Assembly (NCBI GenBank): GCA_026874595.1
Contig: CM049310.1
Coordinates: forward strand, 46,539,058 to 46,603,057
Source: Sipunculus nudus
Lineage: Eukaryota; Annelida; Sipuncula; Golfingiida; Sipunculidae
Direction of reading: 5' to 3'
Length of the DNA: 64,000 nt
This document shows positions 1 through 11,269 of this stretch, piece by piece; positions within the stretch are counted from its first letter, which is position 1; each line of letters opens with the position of its first letter. The notes under the pieces were generated by a model. That model saw nothing but the letters and a program-made list of their open reading frames with translations. It was not told the DNA's origin and searched no databases. Both the position numbers and the translations under genes were made by a program.

Positions 1-2529
1 TATGGTTATCATGGTATATATGTATTTTTTTTGTATGTTTTTATTTTTTTTTAGTCTTGTTGTCTTCCTCTGTTGATTTTTTTCTTCTTTTTTTTTAATT
101 ATTACTGGAGGATTACTTAGCATGAATGGCCATATTCTCTTCCCCCCCCCCCCCCCCCTTTGCTTGTGGTTGTCCTTCATGTCTGAAAATACACATGGCA
201 AAAAAATAGTGGCAAAAAACTACTGAAACAAATTTGAAGAAATGTCCAAGATCATGCCTGTAGCTAATATTAATGCAACCATCAAAGTCGCCCAATCTAG
301 GCATCATCAGGCCATAATTGACCTTTTGCCAAGTACCTTTTATAGAATTGGTATGGCAGCTCATGTCACAGCCTATGACAGTGAGATAGTTACAAGAAGG
401 TACACAAGATCAAGAAAATTAGATGCTTAAAGATGATACATAACACACATATATATATATATATAATATAATATAATATAGATATGTGTGTGTGTGTGTG
501 AATATTTTACATTTATACAGAAGCTGAGTTGCGACCACTCTAATGACTACCAAAAACAAGACAAAGAAATTTTGGTTATGCAAGTTAGCAAATGGTGGTT
601 TCCAAAACGTTCATACAATAATTATCTTTCAGGGTCCACAGACCATAAAAGAGAGTTCAAAATTTGAGTCACAACTTTGTGACAAATGTGTGAAAAATTT
701 ATTTCATTATAAAAATTTTGGATTCTTGTTGGTTTTTATGCTATAGGGGTATAATTACCTACTCTTTCAGATTTTAGCACTTGGAAGTGTCTAAATAAGA
801 TGCAAATGCTTGTTTTTTTGTGTATGTAACAATTTTATTATATCAGTGTTTTTTTTTTTTTTATTATTTTCAAACACAATAAAGGTTATTTGAAGTGAAT
901 ACGTCAAATATAAACTGAGATACAAGCATTTACATACCCCTACCCCCTTATCATAGCTACCAGCTGCGCGGGCATTGCGTAGTGACGTGGTGGTCTTTAA
1001 ATGGCCTAAAAAGGTAGTGTACCCCAAAATAATCAATGTTAACATCTAAATTCGTTAATTAGACATACTTAGAGACTTAGGGATCTAAAAATACCTAGGT
1101 CATAAAATCCCAGATGGGGTGCACGGTAACCCTTCCAAGCCCGTGGACTATTATGTATTTGATTTTATAAGCCATCTTTAAATTGGGAAGCTTGTTTAAA
1201 AGGGGCTTTATTTGGTATCCAAAGTATCCAGATGAAGGCTGTATTAACAGAATTCTTTCTTGCCATACTCCGTGAGGGATAAAATGTGAATGATAAGCCA
1301 CCATGTCGCCTTTATAGCCTTTTCAAACACTAGTTATCAGGTAAGTCTGCAATTCAGTAAATATTAATAATCATATCAGGCGCGAGACTGCGTTTGAGAT
1401 GTATTTTTTTTATATCAAAAGTCAATCTTGCTTTCATGAATTCATGCAAAGCTCTCTTTCAGATATGAAAACCCTCCTGTCCCTCACAAACTGTGACTGT
1501 GAATGTTTCATCAAAGTATCAAGCTGCCGATGAGTCTTCTCCACTGAACTGATCCCATGCCGTAATATAATCAACCCTGCAAGATCCGTAGTGGGAGAGG
1601 TGTGCAAGGTCTATGGACAGTTAGTACTACCTGCAGGTGAGTTTACAATTCTCAAGCCTTGTTTACATTTTAAGACAAAAAGTTAAATGGTATGTTTTGA
1701 TGGAACACGTTTTATATCTCCATGTACAACACAAGTTAACACAGTATCCATGTGTCAGTTACAGTATCAACTTACAATCTGATATAATTCCACAGCTACC
1801 AGCTTACTTGTGTACAATACTACTTGATAAGTCATCTATACAACAAGGAAACATTCAGTTTTATATATAATTCACTAGCAGTGTGGAGACTTGAGCCCCA
1901 TGTCAGTATTCTAGAGGTAATACAATTTACTATGCTGCAGTGAATTACTTAGGTGAGCATCGTGGCTATAAACAGTCAGGAATCAATATGGATAACCATT
2001 TTGAATGCGTTCCGTCAATTATTCTTTCCAGTTTGAACAGCAGTTGTTCCATTTGGTTACTGCTGAAGAATGTGGGCTGGTCTTCAACACGCACAAATAA
2101 GCAACCAGCTATAGTTGACAACCAATTTCCACCAGACTTCTCACAATCATCAGACAGATCCCCAGGATGGTGGAACCTTCCCAATCTGTTGAACCCTGAT
2201 AAAGGGATGAAACCATGTGCACGGATGTCAGAGGTTCATATGAGCCGACCAACTATATATATAGTCCAGTTGGAAATAGGGGTCATCATGCACCCCCCTG
2301 AAATATACTTCTAATTGGTGTTTCTATATTGCAAAAAATGTGTAGAAAATGATTAGCTATGTTAAAAAGTTGTCCGGATGTCCCACATATGATTTTTATG
2401 CAAATTAGTGCCGCCATTACCGAAAAATCTATTATTCGCTATATCTCTGCCTGTAATGCAGATAACTCAACAAATAAGGTGTCTAGACCCATGTTTTCAT
2501 GGGTAAAGATTGTGATAAAACTACTCTTG
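1..2529. other. No gene seen; AT-rich DNA with simple repeats
   Basis: There is a C-tract at 144-158, (AT)n/(TG)n at 450-500 and a T-tract at 847-862. The 124-codon plus-strand frame at 1940-2314 and its 72-codon antisense frame have no recognisable domain. They lie downstream of the minus-strand pseudogene and may be part of its unrecognised 3' portion. Confidence 0.4.
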
Positions 2530-3904
2530 AAGTAACAGCATGTGTCCAGTAGTCTTCTCCCAGGGACTCAGCAAGTTCAGACAGATTTAGTAGCTGTCGA
2601 TGTTTCCGTGACCCTGTATCCAGGTATACTGTCAGCTAGATTGCATGAGCATGGTAGAGGAGAATCACAAGGATATCTGTGTCTGGGGTTCTGACAACAG
2701 AATTCTTGTATCCGAGGGCAGCGGCATGATGGAGGTACAGTACCACCCTTGTATCAGTCTCTTCCTGGTTGCTGTAGATGGTATGGAGCTCACGCACTTC
2801 AACCTGAAATATAAGGAGGCACAAAGAGTGAAATCAGCCAGATATTTAATAGATAAAAATGATACAATAATATGATCATTTATTCGTACTCGATGGTACA
2901 ACATATTACAATATTATTGTAATATTACAATGGAACATCATATTACAATACCATTGTAATTTTCACTTCACCTCGCCATTTGATGAGATGAGTTGATTGG
3001 CTCTTCCCTCTACAATCAGCACTGCCATCTCGGTTCTCTCCAGCCTTGAAGCTGCTGTTTGGCTGCTCCATACTTTCAGCAGTAGCTGGCAGAGCTGCTA
3101 CTTGTTGTCATCATTTGCAAGGAACAACTTAAAGTCATATGGCTTCCTGGTTGCTGGTCCAGCCAGAATAATCTTCTCCGAGCTTCCACGCCTCAACCTT
3201 TCCTGGGCTTTGATAGAGTCTGGGTGATAACTGTCAGTTGAGAACAAGAAGTGCTTCTTGGCCACCATTTGATCAAGGACCTGTAAGCTTATCTCACCAC
3301 AGGTTGGAGGAAGGTTGGCAAGGATATGGAGCAGCGCCATGCCATCCTGGATGAACAGGGCATCCTTGGGGTATGGCAGATCTTCGGGGGTGACGTATTC
3401 CAGTAGGTAGTGCAGAATGGAGGCTTTGTTAGTCTTGGAGAAAAAGCCATCAGGTGTCCCAAGGCTGGGTGGCACAGGCATTAGGGAGTACTTCATGAGT
3501 TCTTCCAAGTCCAGTAGTTCGTCTAGACTTTGTGACTTGACAAGGAGGAGGAACGCAAGGTTGCTTTGCCTCTGATACTTGATGACCTGAAATTATAAAT
3601 GGGTAACGTGTTGGTACCACATATAACATTTAAAAATGCAGGTTCTCCAAAAGATGAAAAACTAAGTAAAGGGTCACCATTTTTACAGTTCATTAAAAAC
3701 ACAATATAGCATTTGTGTATTGAAACACATTATTACCTTTCCCTGTGAGGGTGACCTTCTTGTTACAAGCCTCCATGGTCTTGAGTTTCTTCTTCTTGAA
3801 AGGGTCAAAGAAGCTTCCTGGCTCTCCGCTCTGTAGGCGCCTGGGAACGGGAGCACCCGAAGCCAAGGGCCATCTGGATCCTGATGGACATTCAGCATTT
3901 CCAG
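2530..3904 (-). pseudogene. Spliced pseudogene of a multicopy invertebrate hypothetical protein
   Basis: Three exon-like blocks on the minus strand join with good splice sites and conserved phase. They are roughly 3904-3737 (ends SRPWRLVTRRSPSQGK, donor GTAATA), 3586-2972 (begins VIKYQRQSNLAFLLLVKSQ, donor GTGAAG) and 2803 to about 2530 (SNQEETDTRVVLYLHHAA ... RTPDTDILVILLYHAH, then LTVYLDTGSRKHRQ). From memory, the motifs QEETDTR and SPDTD(I/V)(L/F)V recur in large uncharacterised protein families of molluscs and cnidarians; their function is not known to me. The frame is broken by TAG at 3100-3098 and TAG at 2638-2636, and coding resemblance continues after each. The 5' end runs into a repeat hairpin at about 3905. 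It looks like a dead copy, possibly carried by a mobile element. Confidence 0.65.
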
Positions 3905-4575
3905 GGTTTTTAGCTCAGCTGACTGAAAGTCATCTGAGCTATAGCAATCACTCTTTGTCCATCTGTCCGTCTGTCCGTCCTTTTAACAGGCACAAATCGT
4001 AACCGCTGGACCTAGAATCTTCATTCTCAACACACTGAGAAACCTATTAAAAGTCTCCATGGAAACCATAAATTAGATCTCTGTTACCCATATCCTTCGA
4101 GCTATGGGGCCCCAAAGTACCCCCGAGAAAAGTAAAAAATTTCATACAAAAACTTCAATATCTCATTAACTACTTGACTGATGGTCATGAATTTTGGCAT
4201 ACGTATTGATCATGAGATGTTCCATCACTTCCTGCAGACTGGTGGCGCCACCTGAATTTTTCGATTTTTTACGAATTTAAAAATGTGAACAGCTGTATAC
4301 AGGGCACAAATCATAAAGACTGGACCTAGAATCTTCATTCTTGACACACTGAGAGGTCCATAAAAAGTCTGCATGGAAACCTGAAATAAGGTCTCTGTTA
4401 CCCATATCCTTTGAGCTATGGGGGGCTCCCAATAACCCCCCAGAATAATGGAAAATTTGATAAAAACAAACTGCAACATCTCAATAACTACAACACTGAT
4501 GGTCATGATTTTTGGCATACATATTGATCATGGAGTGTTTAAATCGGTTTCTGCAGACTGATAGAGCCACCTGTA
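3905..4575 (+). repeat. Family A interspersed repeat with hairpin end, about two units
   Basis: It begins with a 14-bp inverted repeat, TAGCTCAGCTGACT / AGTCATCTGAGCTA (3911-3924 and 3928-3941, loop of 3). A GTCY microsatellite follows (3959-3980), then the family A core: GGCACAAATCGTAACC, 'cctagaatcttc', 'tctctgttacccatatcc', 'agctatgggg', an 'ataatgaaaaatttgata' segment and GGTGGCGCCACC at 4241-4252. A second, partly deleted unit starts near 4300. None of it is coding. Confidence 0.7.
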
Positions 4576-5400
4576 TTTTTAGCAAACCTGTGAGCTTATG
4601 CGATGGTGAAGTGTCGTCCGTCCGTCGTCAGCCGTCCGCTGTCCAGGGCTGGCTTTCCGCCGTTCATGGCTGTAAGTCAGAAACTGTCGGAGCTAGCAGC
4701 TCCAAATTACATGTAAGAACTTGTCACATGTGAAACTTGGTGCCCTGGAGCTTATTATTGGGTATCTGCATTAATTTAGATTTTATAGAGAAAAAGCTTA
4801 AAAATCTTCTTCTCTGAATCTGTCCAGCCAAATTGTCCAGTATTTCACAGAAATGATCCCTGGAACACTCTCTCCCAAGTTTGTTCGAATGGTTCCAGTT
4901 CGGAGATTTTTGGCCGAGTTACAGGAGGTTGAACTTTGTCATCTGTCCAAAAAAGCACACTAAAATTAAAATCTCAGAAACGGCTAGAGCTATAATGACC
5001 AAATTTTATACCAATGTTTGTCACATATGTCATATCTGATTTTGAGGTATTGGTTGCGCCACCTACATTGATGTGTTTTTTACAAGCAAAAATGTAATTT
5101 TAAACTATTCTAGCTTATACACTAATTTATGATGAAACTGTTCAGCTGATTGGTTTAAACTTGACAAGAATTATTCTATGGTAGGGTTCTACCAGTTTTA
5201 TAAGAATAGATTGGGTAAATACAGTTTTAAAAAAGCATTGTAGCCAATTGAAAATGGCTTTCTGTATTTGAAAACAGATTTGACTTCATGCAGCCAAGTC
5301 AAGAGGTCATGCACTCAGTACAAACAGGTGGGGGTCTAGACATCACCATGGCAACTGACCTGGCTCTGGGGGGTGTCTAGACGTCTAGACACAGCGTCTA
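4575..5400 (+). repeat. Family D repeat, plus orientation, followed by unassigned repeat-like DNA
   Basis: It starts AGCAAACCTGTGAGCTTATG and continues into a TCGTCCGTCCGTCG microsatellite. The reverse complement of this start occurs at 27395-27427 and a shorter copy at about 8298. The body contains segments found reversed in the 26-27.4 kb copy ('tttttggacag', 'agctataatgaccaaatttta'). From about 5300 to 5415 short GTCTAGAC-type palindromes recur. There is no gene. Confidence 0.5.
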
Positions 5401-5414
5401 GACGTCTGGACACA

Positions 5415-6805
5415 ATGTTTAGATGCAGAATTCCCAGATTATTGGAACTATATCTTTCAACTGTTTGAAAAAACTTGGTTTGCATTTTAAGCGAATTGGG
5501 TTTATCATCAGGTCACATGTGAACTGCAGCGCCTTCATTTTTGGTTGACCTCTGACCTTTCCTTGCTGCCCAGTGTCCATTTGTGCGTCTGTTTCCACAC
5601 ATAAACCCACATATCTCGGGAACCGTTTGACCAATCAGGCTAAAAACTTTGCACAAATGTAGCCCTTTGATAGCTTTATAACATACACTAAAAATGGTGG
5701 CGCCACCTGAAACCATTTTTGCACAGCGTCCATCTGTTCATCCGCCTTGGGATAATATTACTCATATCTCGGCAGTGGTTTGAGTTATCCACCTGAAATT
5801 TTGCAGGTTTATACATCCTGGACAGCTTTCTTGATTTTATGACAGATGGCGCCACTTACATTCATTTACTCTGTAGACATCCAAGCTCATATCTCGGGAA
5901 CCGTTTGACCAATTGGACCAAAATTTTGCATGTATATAGATCTTACATACCTCTTCATCATAGGCAAAACTGGTGGTGCCACCTGCAACCATTTATGCAC
6001 AGCATCCATCTGTTCATCTGCCTTTGGATAATATCACTCATATCTCAGCAGTGGTTTGACTTATCCCCCTGAAATTTTGCGGGTTTATACATCCTGGACA
6101 GCTTTCTCGATTTATGACAGGTGGCGCCACCTACATTCACATTTACTCTGCAGACATCCAAGCTCATCTCCGGAACCGTTTGACCGATTGGGCCAAAATT
6201 TTGCTTGTGTATAGATCTCACACAGCTCTCTATCATAGGCACAACTGGTGGCGCCACCTGCAACCATTTATGCACAGCATCCATCTGTTCATCTGCCTTT
6301 GGATAATATCACTCATATCTCAGCAGTGGTTTGACTTATCCACCTGAAATTTTGCGGGTTTATACATCCTGGACAGCTTTCTCGATTTATGACAGGTGGC
6401 GCCACCTACATCACATTTACTCTGCAGACATCCAAGCTCATATCCTGGGAACCATTTGGCTGATTAGGCCAAAATTGTGCATGTGTATAGATCTCACATA
6501 GCTCTTCATTATAGGCAAAACTGGTGGCGCCACCTGCAACCACTTATGCACAGCATCCATCTGTTGATCTGCCTTGGGATTAAATCACTCATATCTCAGC
6601 AGTGGTTTGACTTATCCACCTGAAATTTTGCAGGTTTATACATCCTGGACAATTTTCTTGATTTTATGACAGTTGGCACCACCTACATCCATGTTTAAAC
6701 TGCAGACATCCATGCTAATATGCAACACACCACGCTCTATTTTTTTGCAACTTAATTCATGCCTCACTTCACCCGTCCCACTCTGATTTCTGCGGATACA
6801 CTTAG
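5415..6805 (+). repeat. Family B tandem array, about 276-bp unit
   Basis: Each unit holds 'atctcgggaaccgtttgacc', GGTGGCGCCACCTGCAACCA, 'cagcatccatctgttcatct', 'tcagcagtggtttgacttat' and GGTGGCGCCACCTACATTCA. Exact 12-bp palindromes are at 5696, 6120, 6247, 6395 and 6523, with damaged copies near 5846, 5971 and 6671. Spacing alternates about 148 and 128 bp. The right end (about 6790-6803, TTTCTGCGGATA) resembles the TIR of the complete family B element at 15.8-16.65 kb. Short open frames here are repeat translations, not genes. Confidence 0.8.
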
Positions 6806-7059
6806 TGGCTTATCGACTACCCATATTCTGGTTTTAAAATGTCCTAGTCTGAAACTGGCAGGTCAGAAACGTCCATTTTGCTGAAATCATTATGACTAAG
6901 GTAGATATGCAGGACTTAGGAGGATCAATATTAAATTTTAGAAATAAACCTCCATTCATACTCCTAAATTTTGCACAGGTTTGCATTAGGCCTGTAGCAG
7001 TGTAGGCCTTGTTTTATTTTGTACGATTTTTTCTCTATTTTTGAGACCTCAAAAGATGC

Positions 7060-7440
7060 CGTCATCTGTCAACTGGGCACAAATCATTACCGCTGAACCT
7101 AGAAACTTCTCACTGTACATCCATAGAGGTCCATGAAAAGTCTTCTTGGAACCTAAAATTAGGTCTCTGTTACCTATATTCTTCAAGCTATGGGGCTCCA
7201 AAGTACCCCCCCCCCCCCCAGAATAATGAAAAATTGATACAAAAGCTCAAATATCTGAACAACTAATGCATTGATCACCATGGTTCTTTGCATGGATATT
7301 GATAATGGAGTGTTTCATCAGTTTCTGTAGACTGGTGGCACCACCTGCATTTTTTCGATTTTTTTTTTTTTTTTACTATTTTTTATCTATTTTTGAGACC
7401 TTAAAAGATACAGTCATCTATTATTAACAGGGCACACATT
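7060..7440 (+). repeat. Family A single unit
   Basis: The family A core is present from 'ccgtcatctgtcaactgggcacaaatc' through the C-tract (7206-7219), 'ctgaacaactaatgcattgatcaccatg' and a mutated palindrome (GGTGGCACCACC) to a T-rich tail. No hairpin end is seen here. A new unit seems to start at 7400 and is cut off at about 7450 by a different repeat. Confidence 0.65.
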
Positions 7441-7449
7441 GTAACGACT

Positions 7450-7940
7450 AGACCTAGAGCATATTGATTTATCAGTCTAAAATTTTGCATGTCCTTGCAT
7501 CTTTAAAGTCTTTCACGTACACAAGATTGGTGTTGCCACCTACAATGATTTTTGCAAGGTACATGTCCCCACTTATATCTCAGGAGTGATTTAATTAACA
7601 TGTCAGCTTAAAATTTTGCAAGTCCATAGACCTCGAATAGTTTGAACGTATACAAGACTTTTGGTGCAACCTACAATAACTTCTGCCCAGTTCATGTCCC
7701 TGCTTATTTCTCAGGAGCAATTTGACATTGCCTAAAATTGTGCAATGTCTATACATCTTTGATAGTGTTGTAGCATATACAAGATTGGTGGTACCACCTG
7801 CTATAGCTTTTGCACTGGATGCATCTGTGCTAATAACCTGCCTGAAATTTTGTATGATCATGCATACATTTTAGATGGCTTTCTTGTACACAAGAATGGT
7901 GGCACCACCTGCAATCATGCCAGTATCTCAGGAGTGCTTA
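7450..7940 (+). repeat. Family C diverged short tandem units
   Basis: Units of about 120-130 bp share 'taaaattttgca', 'tacacaagattggtg' and 'ccacctacaat' or 'ccacctgcaat', ending in '..gtccc..cttatatctcaggagtg'. They are related in wording to family B but lack exact palindromes. Reverse-complement relatives lie at 23.56-23.93 kb. Confidence 0.5.
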
Positions 7941-9639
7941 TATGCAGGTTCCTGTTTGTGCAAGTGTATGGCATACATGTACATGAAAAGTCATATACTG
8001 CTTTCAAATAGTGGTCAGTTATGATACCAAGGAAGGATTATACCTGATGTTTATCCCATTGCACAGGTTTGCAGGAGGCCTGTAGACTTTTTTCTGCAGG
8101 CATCTGGTAGGTCCACAGGTAGATTGACACGTTCTCTTTTTTTTTTACATTTACAGGGATATTAATGTAAAGATCTGGACCCTTTGTACAGTTTGTAGCC
8201 ATGGTCCTGCTCCAAGGTGAGAGGATCAGAGGGATCAATATGATCCTTCTGACACATTGCTGCTGAAGCCATCACAGGCCTGCTAAATCACACTTTTTAG
8301 CAAACCTGTGTGCTTATGCAATGGCGCAGTGTCGTCCGTATGCCATCATCGGTACATTAACCTATTATGTTCATACTGTGTAATACACCCATTCTAATTA
8401 TGCCCCGCGCTAGGGGATGCTCCGCTTTGCGGTGCCCTTGTTTTTATCTCGTGACCTGAAATCTTTTAAATGAAGATTTATTGATCATGATTAGTTGTGT
8501 CAGTTCCTGAAGACTGGTTGTGCCAGCTGTATTTTTGTATCTATTTTAAACACATTTTTCTTTATTTTGAGACTGCCAAATCACATTGGTATCTCAATTG
8601 TCATTTCAGCTAGTGCCCTGGAACCTGGTGTTTATGTCTCCACCCCCAGACCTTGTCAAGGACCTTCAAGGTCAAATCAGCCAGACATAGTTTATCAACT
8701 TTATGATTCCTTGTGAACATGAAATTTGAAAGTACGTCATATGTTGCCCCTCAAATTTGACACAACAGTTGTTTCAACCAAGTTCTTAGAAGTGTTCAAA
8801 ACAGGTTATCTGAGCGTGATATTCATTGTCACAGGGGCCACAATTAAGGATAATTATGAACCTAATGACCTCATGTACTACATTATATTTTCCCCTCAAG
8901 TTTGGTGCACCTATTGTTTCAGCTAAGTTCTGAAACTTGTCTCCTTGATCTTCAAGGTCAGATCAGTGGTAATTTAGGATATACGTGAACCCTATATGTT
9001 TTGATCTTCTGGCCAACTTTTAATGCAACATCTTCCTTCTTCCAGAAACTACTAACCTGATAATAGGGGAAAAAACTGGTAGATATAAAATTCACAATGT
9101 CAATGGTAGAGGTTACATGGTGTACTTCTTACGAAAGATTATTAATGCCAAACTTTTCATGCATGTAATGCCAAACTTTCCATCCCAAACATCCATCTTT
9201 CACATATATTTACCTACCAATAAGGGAAGAACTATGCTTATTTAGAGGGTCAGTGTCATAGGACTTTCTTCTATATCAATCTTGTGGATATATATGAAGT
9301 CAACCTTTCATCCCAAACCTTCCATAGACGTTTCACATTTGGCTGACCTACCAGGAAGAATCCTGTTTATTTTTAGGTCAAAAGGTTAAAGATCAAGGTC
9401 ACAGGACCCATATTAAAAAAACATGGGCCCCTAGTTTACATATGAAAGACATGTATTCATAATTAAAAATATGCGACTGTAACATGAATTCTATATTTAA
9501 GTTGTTTATATGAAGATTGCCTGTCAAGGATTTCTTGAAAATGTTATTCATAATTTTTATTTTTGTTCTTTCAGACCGAAAACTGTGGAAAGTGCAAGGG
9601 AAAAACCATTAGGGAGGCAACAATTGACCCATGGATGAT
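7941..9639. other. No gene seen; diverged repeat fragments
   Basis: This holds a family D start at about 8290-8345, a family A-like fragment at 8465-8580 ('tgatcatgattagttgtgtcagttcctgaagactggt'), and recurring phrases such as 'cctcaaatttgacacaacagttgtttcaaccaag' and 'cctcaagtttggtgcacctattgtttcagctaag' about 150 bp apart (8748 and 8896). Open frames of up to 88 codons show no recognisable domain. Confidence 0.5.
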
Positions 9640-10030
9640 TTGACAGAAGTGTCCCCAATGGACTGGGTTCAGTGGTCTCGGGGTAGAGCCTCAGAGTCAG
9701 GAGATTCTGAGTTCGAATCTCAGAGATAGTGTGATGTTTCACAGTCGGCACCCACCCAGGGTGAGTGCTCTGCAGGCTTAATGTAGGAGACTGCCAAACA
9801 GTAGTCGTTCATTCACTAACAAGTGCACTTTTCGAGGATTCCTCAGTGAAATGACCCAAAAGAAAGGGGATGACACAATGACCAGCAGGAGCAGTACTCT
9901 GAGTCTGGTTGACTCCAGGATTATCCCATATAAGCCCAAGTCACATAGTCTGAAATAAAAATGTAATTCTGCAGGATTATCCCATATAAGCCCAAGTCAC
10001 ATAGTCTGAAATAAAAATGTAATTCTGCAG
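9640..10030 (+). mobile_element. tRNA-derived SINE with duplicated tail
   Basis: An internal RNA polymerase III promoter is visible: box A-like TGGTCTCGGGGTAGAGCC (9673-9690) and box B GTTCGAATC (9711-9719), about 30 bp apart as in tRNAs. A roughly 200-bp unrelated body follows. The tail is a 56-bp unit (starting CAGGATTATCCCATATAAGC) present twice head to tail at 9916-9971 and 9972-10027. The tRNA part does not fold into a complete tRNA, so this is a SINE rather than a tRNA gene. Molluscan SINEs of this build are common. Confidence 0.65.
9916..10030 (+). repeat. Two-copy 56-bp tandem repeat in SINE tail
   Basis: The 56-bp unit is repeated with virtually no differences, and a few bases of a third copy (CAG) follow. 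The near identity implies a recent duplication compared with the rest of the window. Confidence 0.85.
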
Positions 10031-11269
10031 ATGTACATATAACTTAATTAAGCAAGCATTTAAAAAAAGGGAGGCGGTTACCTCTAACAAAAGATAAACT
10101 TCATGCAAGGTGCCTTAGGCTTACAATGCAGCAGTTCAGAATGATCAAGACAAATCTTTTGTGTGCGAATGTTGGTAGATGTTTTTGTTGTTGTCCGTGC
10201 CAGTGTATGTGAATATGAATTGTTAATGCGTTGTTCTTTGGATGCTTACTAAACAGCTTTTGAACCCTGGTCTCACTTTTGTCATTTTTTGCAAATATCT
10301 CCATCTAACTTTTTAGCTGGTTGTTTTGTAAATAAAAATTTCATTTCTAACCTTTATGATGTTAAATTATTTTGTATGCTATCAAACACTAAATCAAGAA
10401 TGATGCCTACCTATTCCCTGTTTCCTCACAGCTTCGTCCCGAAATTTCACAATTTCAAATTGATTATCTATACATTTATTACGATAACATTTTTGGCATA
10501 CTCTACATTTAGGTATACATCTGGACAATTACATAACTACACATTCACATTTATATAAACTAATACATACATTAAAACCACCTACCTGGTATTAGTACCA
10601 TAAAGGAAGCCGGCCACCATCTTGTGCAGTGCACATTTCATCCTGGTTCATGTAAAATGCAAATACCATATATTTTTACATAAATAGGTGTTCAGAGGGT
10701 CCGATACATCCAGACCCCTGTTAGTTTTAAAGATAACAAGATTATCCATTGGACATTTATAAATAGGTGCTGATCATCCCACATAGCTCTATGTTAATGT
10801 GCTTGCCTTGCATGCTGTGACACCACAGCCACCCACACAGCTTTGTACATGAAAACCTTATCTTGTTATGCTGATACACCAACAGACCACCATGTCAATG
10901 TTAAACAGAACTGTACCATTGACCATCAATACTTCTGTGTGTTGGCCGGCCACGCAGCTTTATACATGGTAAATCCGATCTTGTGATGCTGTGATACACA
11001 GACACCCCAGTCAGTATAATGATTTGCTTTCGTCCTGACTTCTCACTATCATAAAAGAATGCCTGCGGAGGAGTATCGTCTTCCCGATCATCCAGACTAC
11101 CTTCTTGTTCGGGACTCTCCTTTCACCTATTCCTCTGCGCAAGGTTCATCTTGGTGGTTATCTCGTTTCCCAAGATATTCAAACCCTCCAGTAACCCTCT
11201 TTTTAACTGACCCTCATCATCCTCCGGATCATTTTCCACAGGTCCGATCCAACTGTCACGTGGTTATTC
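10031..11269. other. No gene seen; pair of about 57-bp diverged direct repeats
   Basis: Two related segments, 'cacacagctttgtacatg...atgctgatacac' (about 10836) and 'cacgcagctttatacatgg...gctgtgatacac' (about 10951), lie 115 bp apart. This stretch is downstream of the minus-strand gypsy fragment, where a 3' LTR would be expected, but I saw no TG...CA boundaries. Confidence 0.4.

Noticed and set aside
113-364. Gly-rich short ORF
   Set aside because: The GGGGG run is a C-tract on the plus strand; no other support.
5839-6347. Two similar 77-codon plus-strand ORFs as paralogous small genes
   Set aside because: They are translations of consecutive family B tandem units; similarity is explained by DNA repetition.
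9660-9735. Functional tRNA gene
   Set aside because: Box A and box B are present, but the acceptor stem and anticodon arm do not form properly and a SINE body follows.
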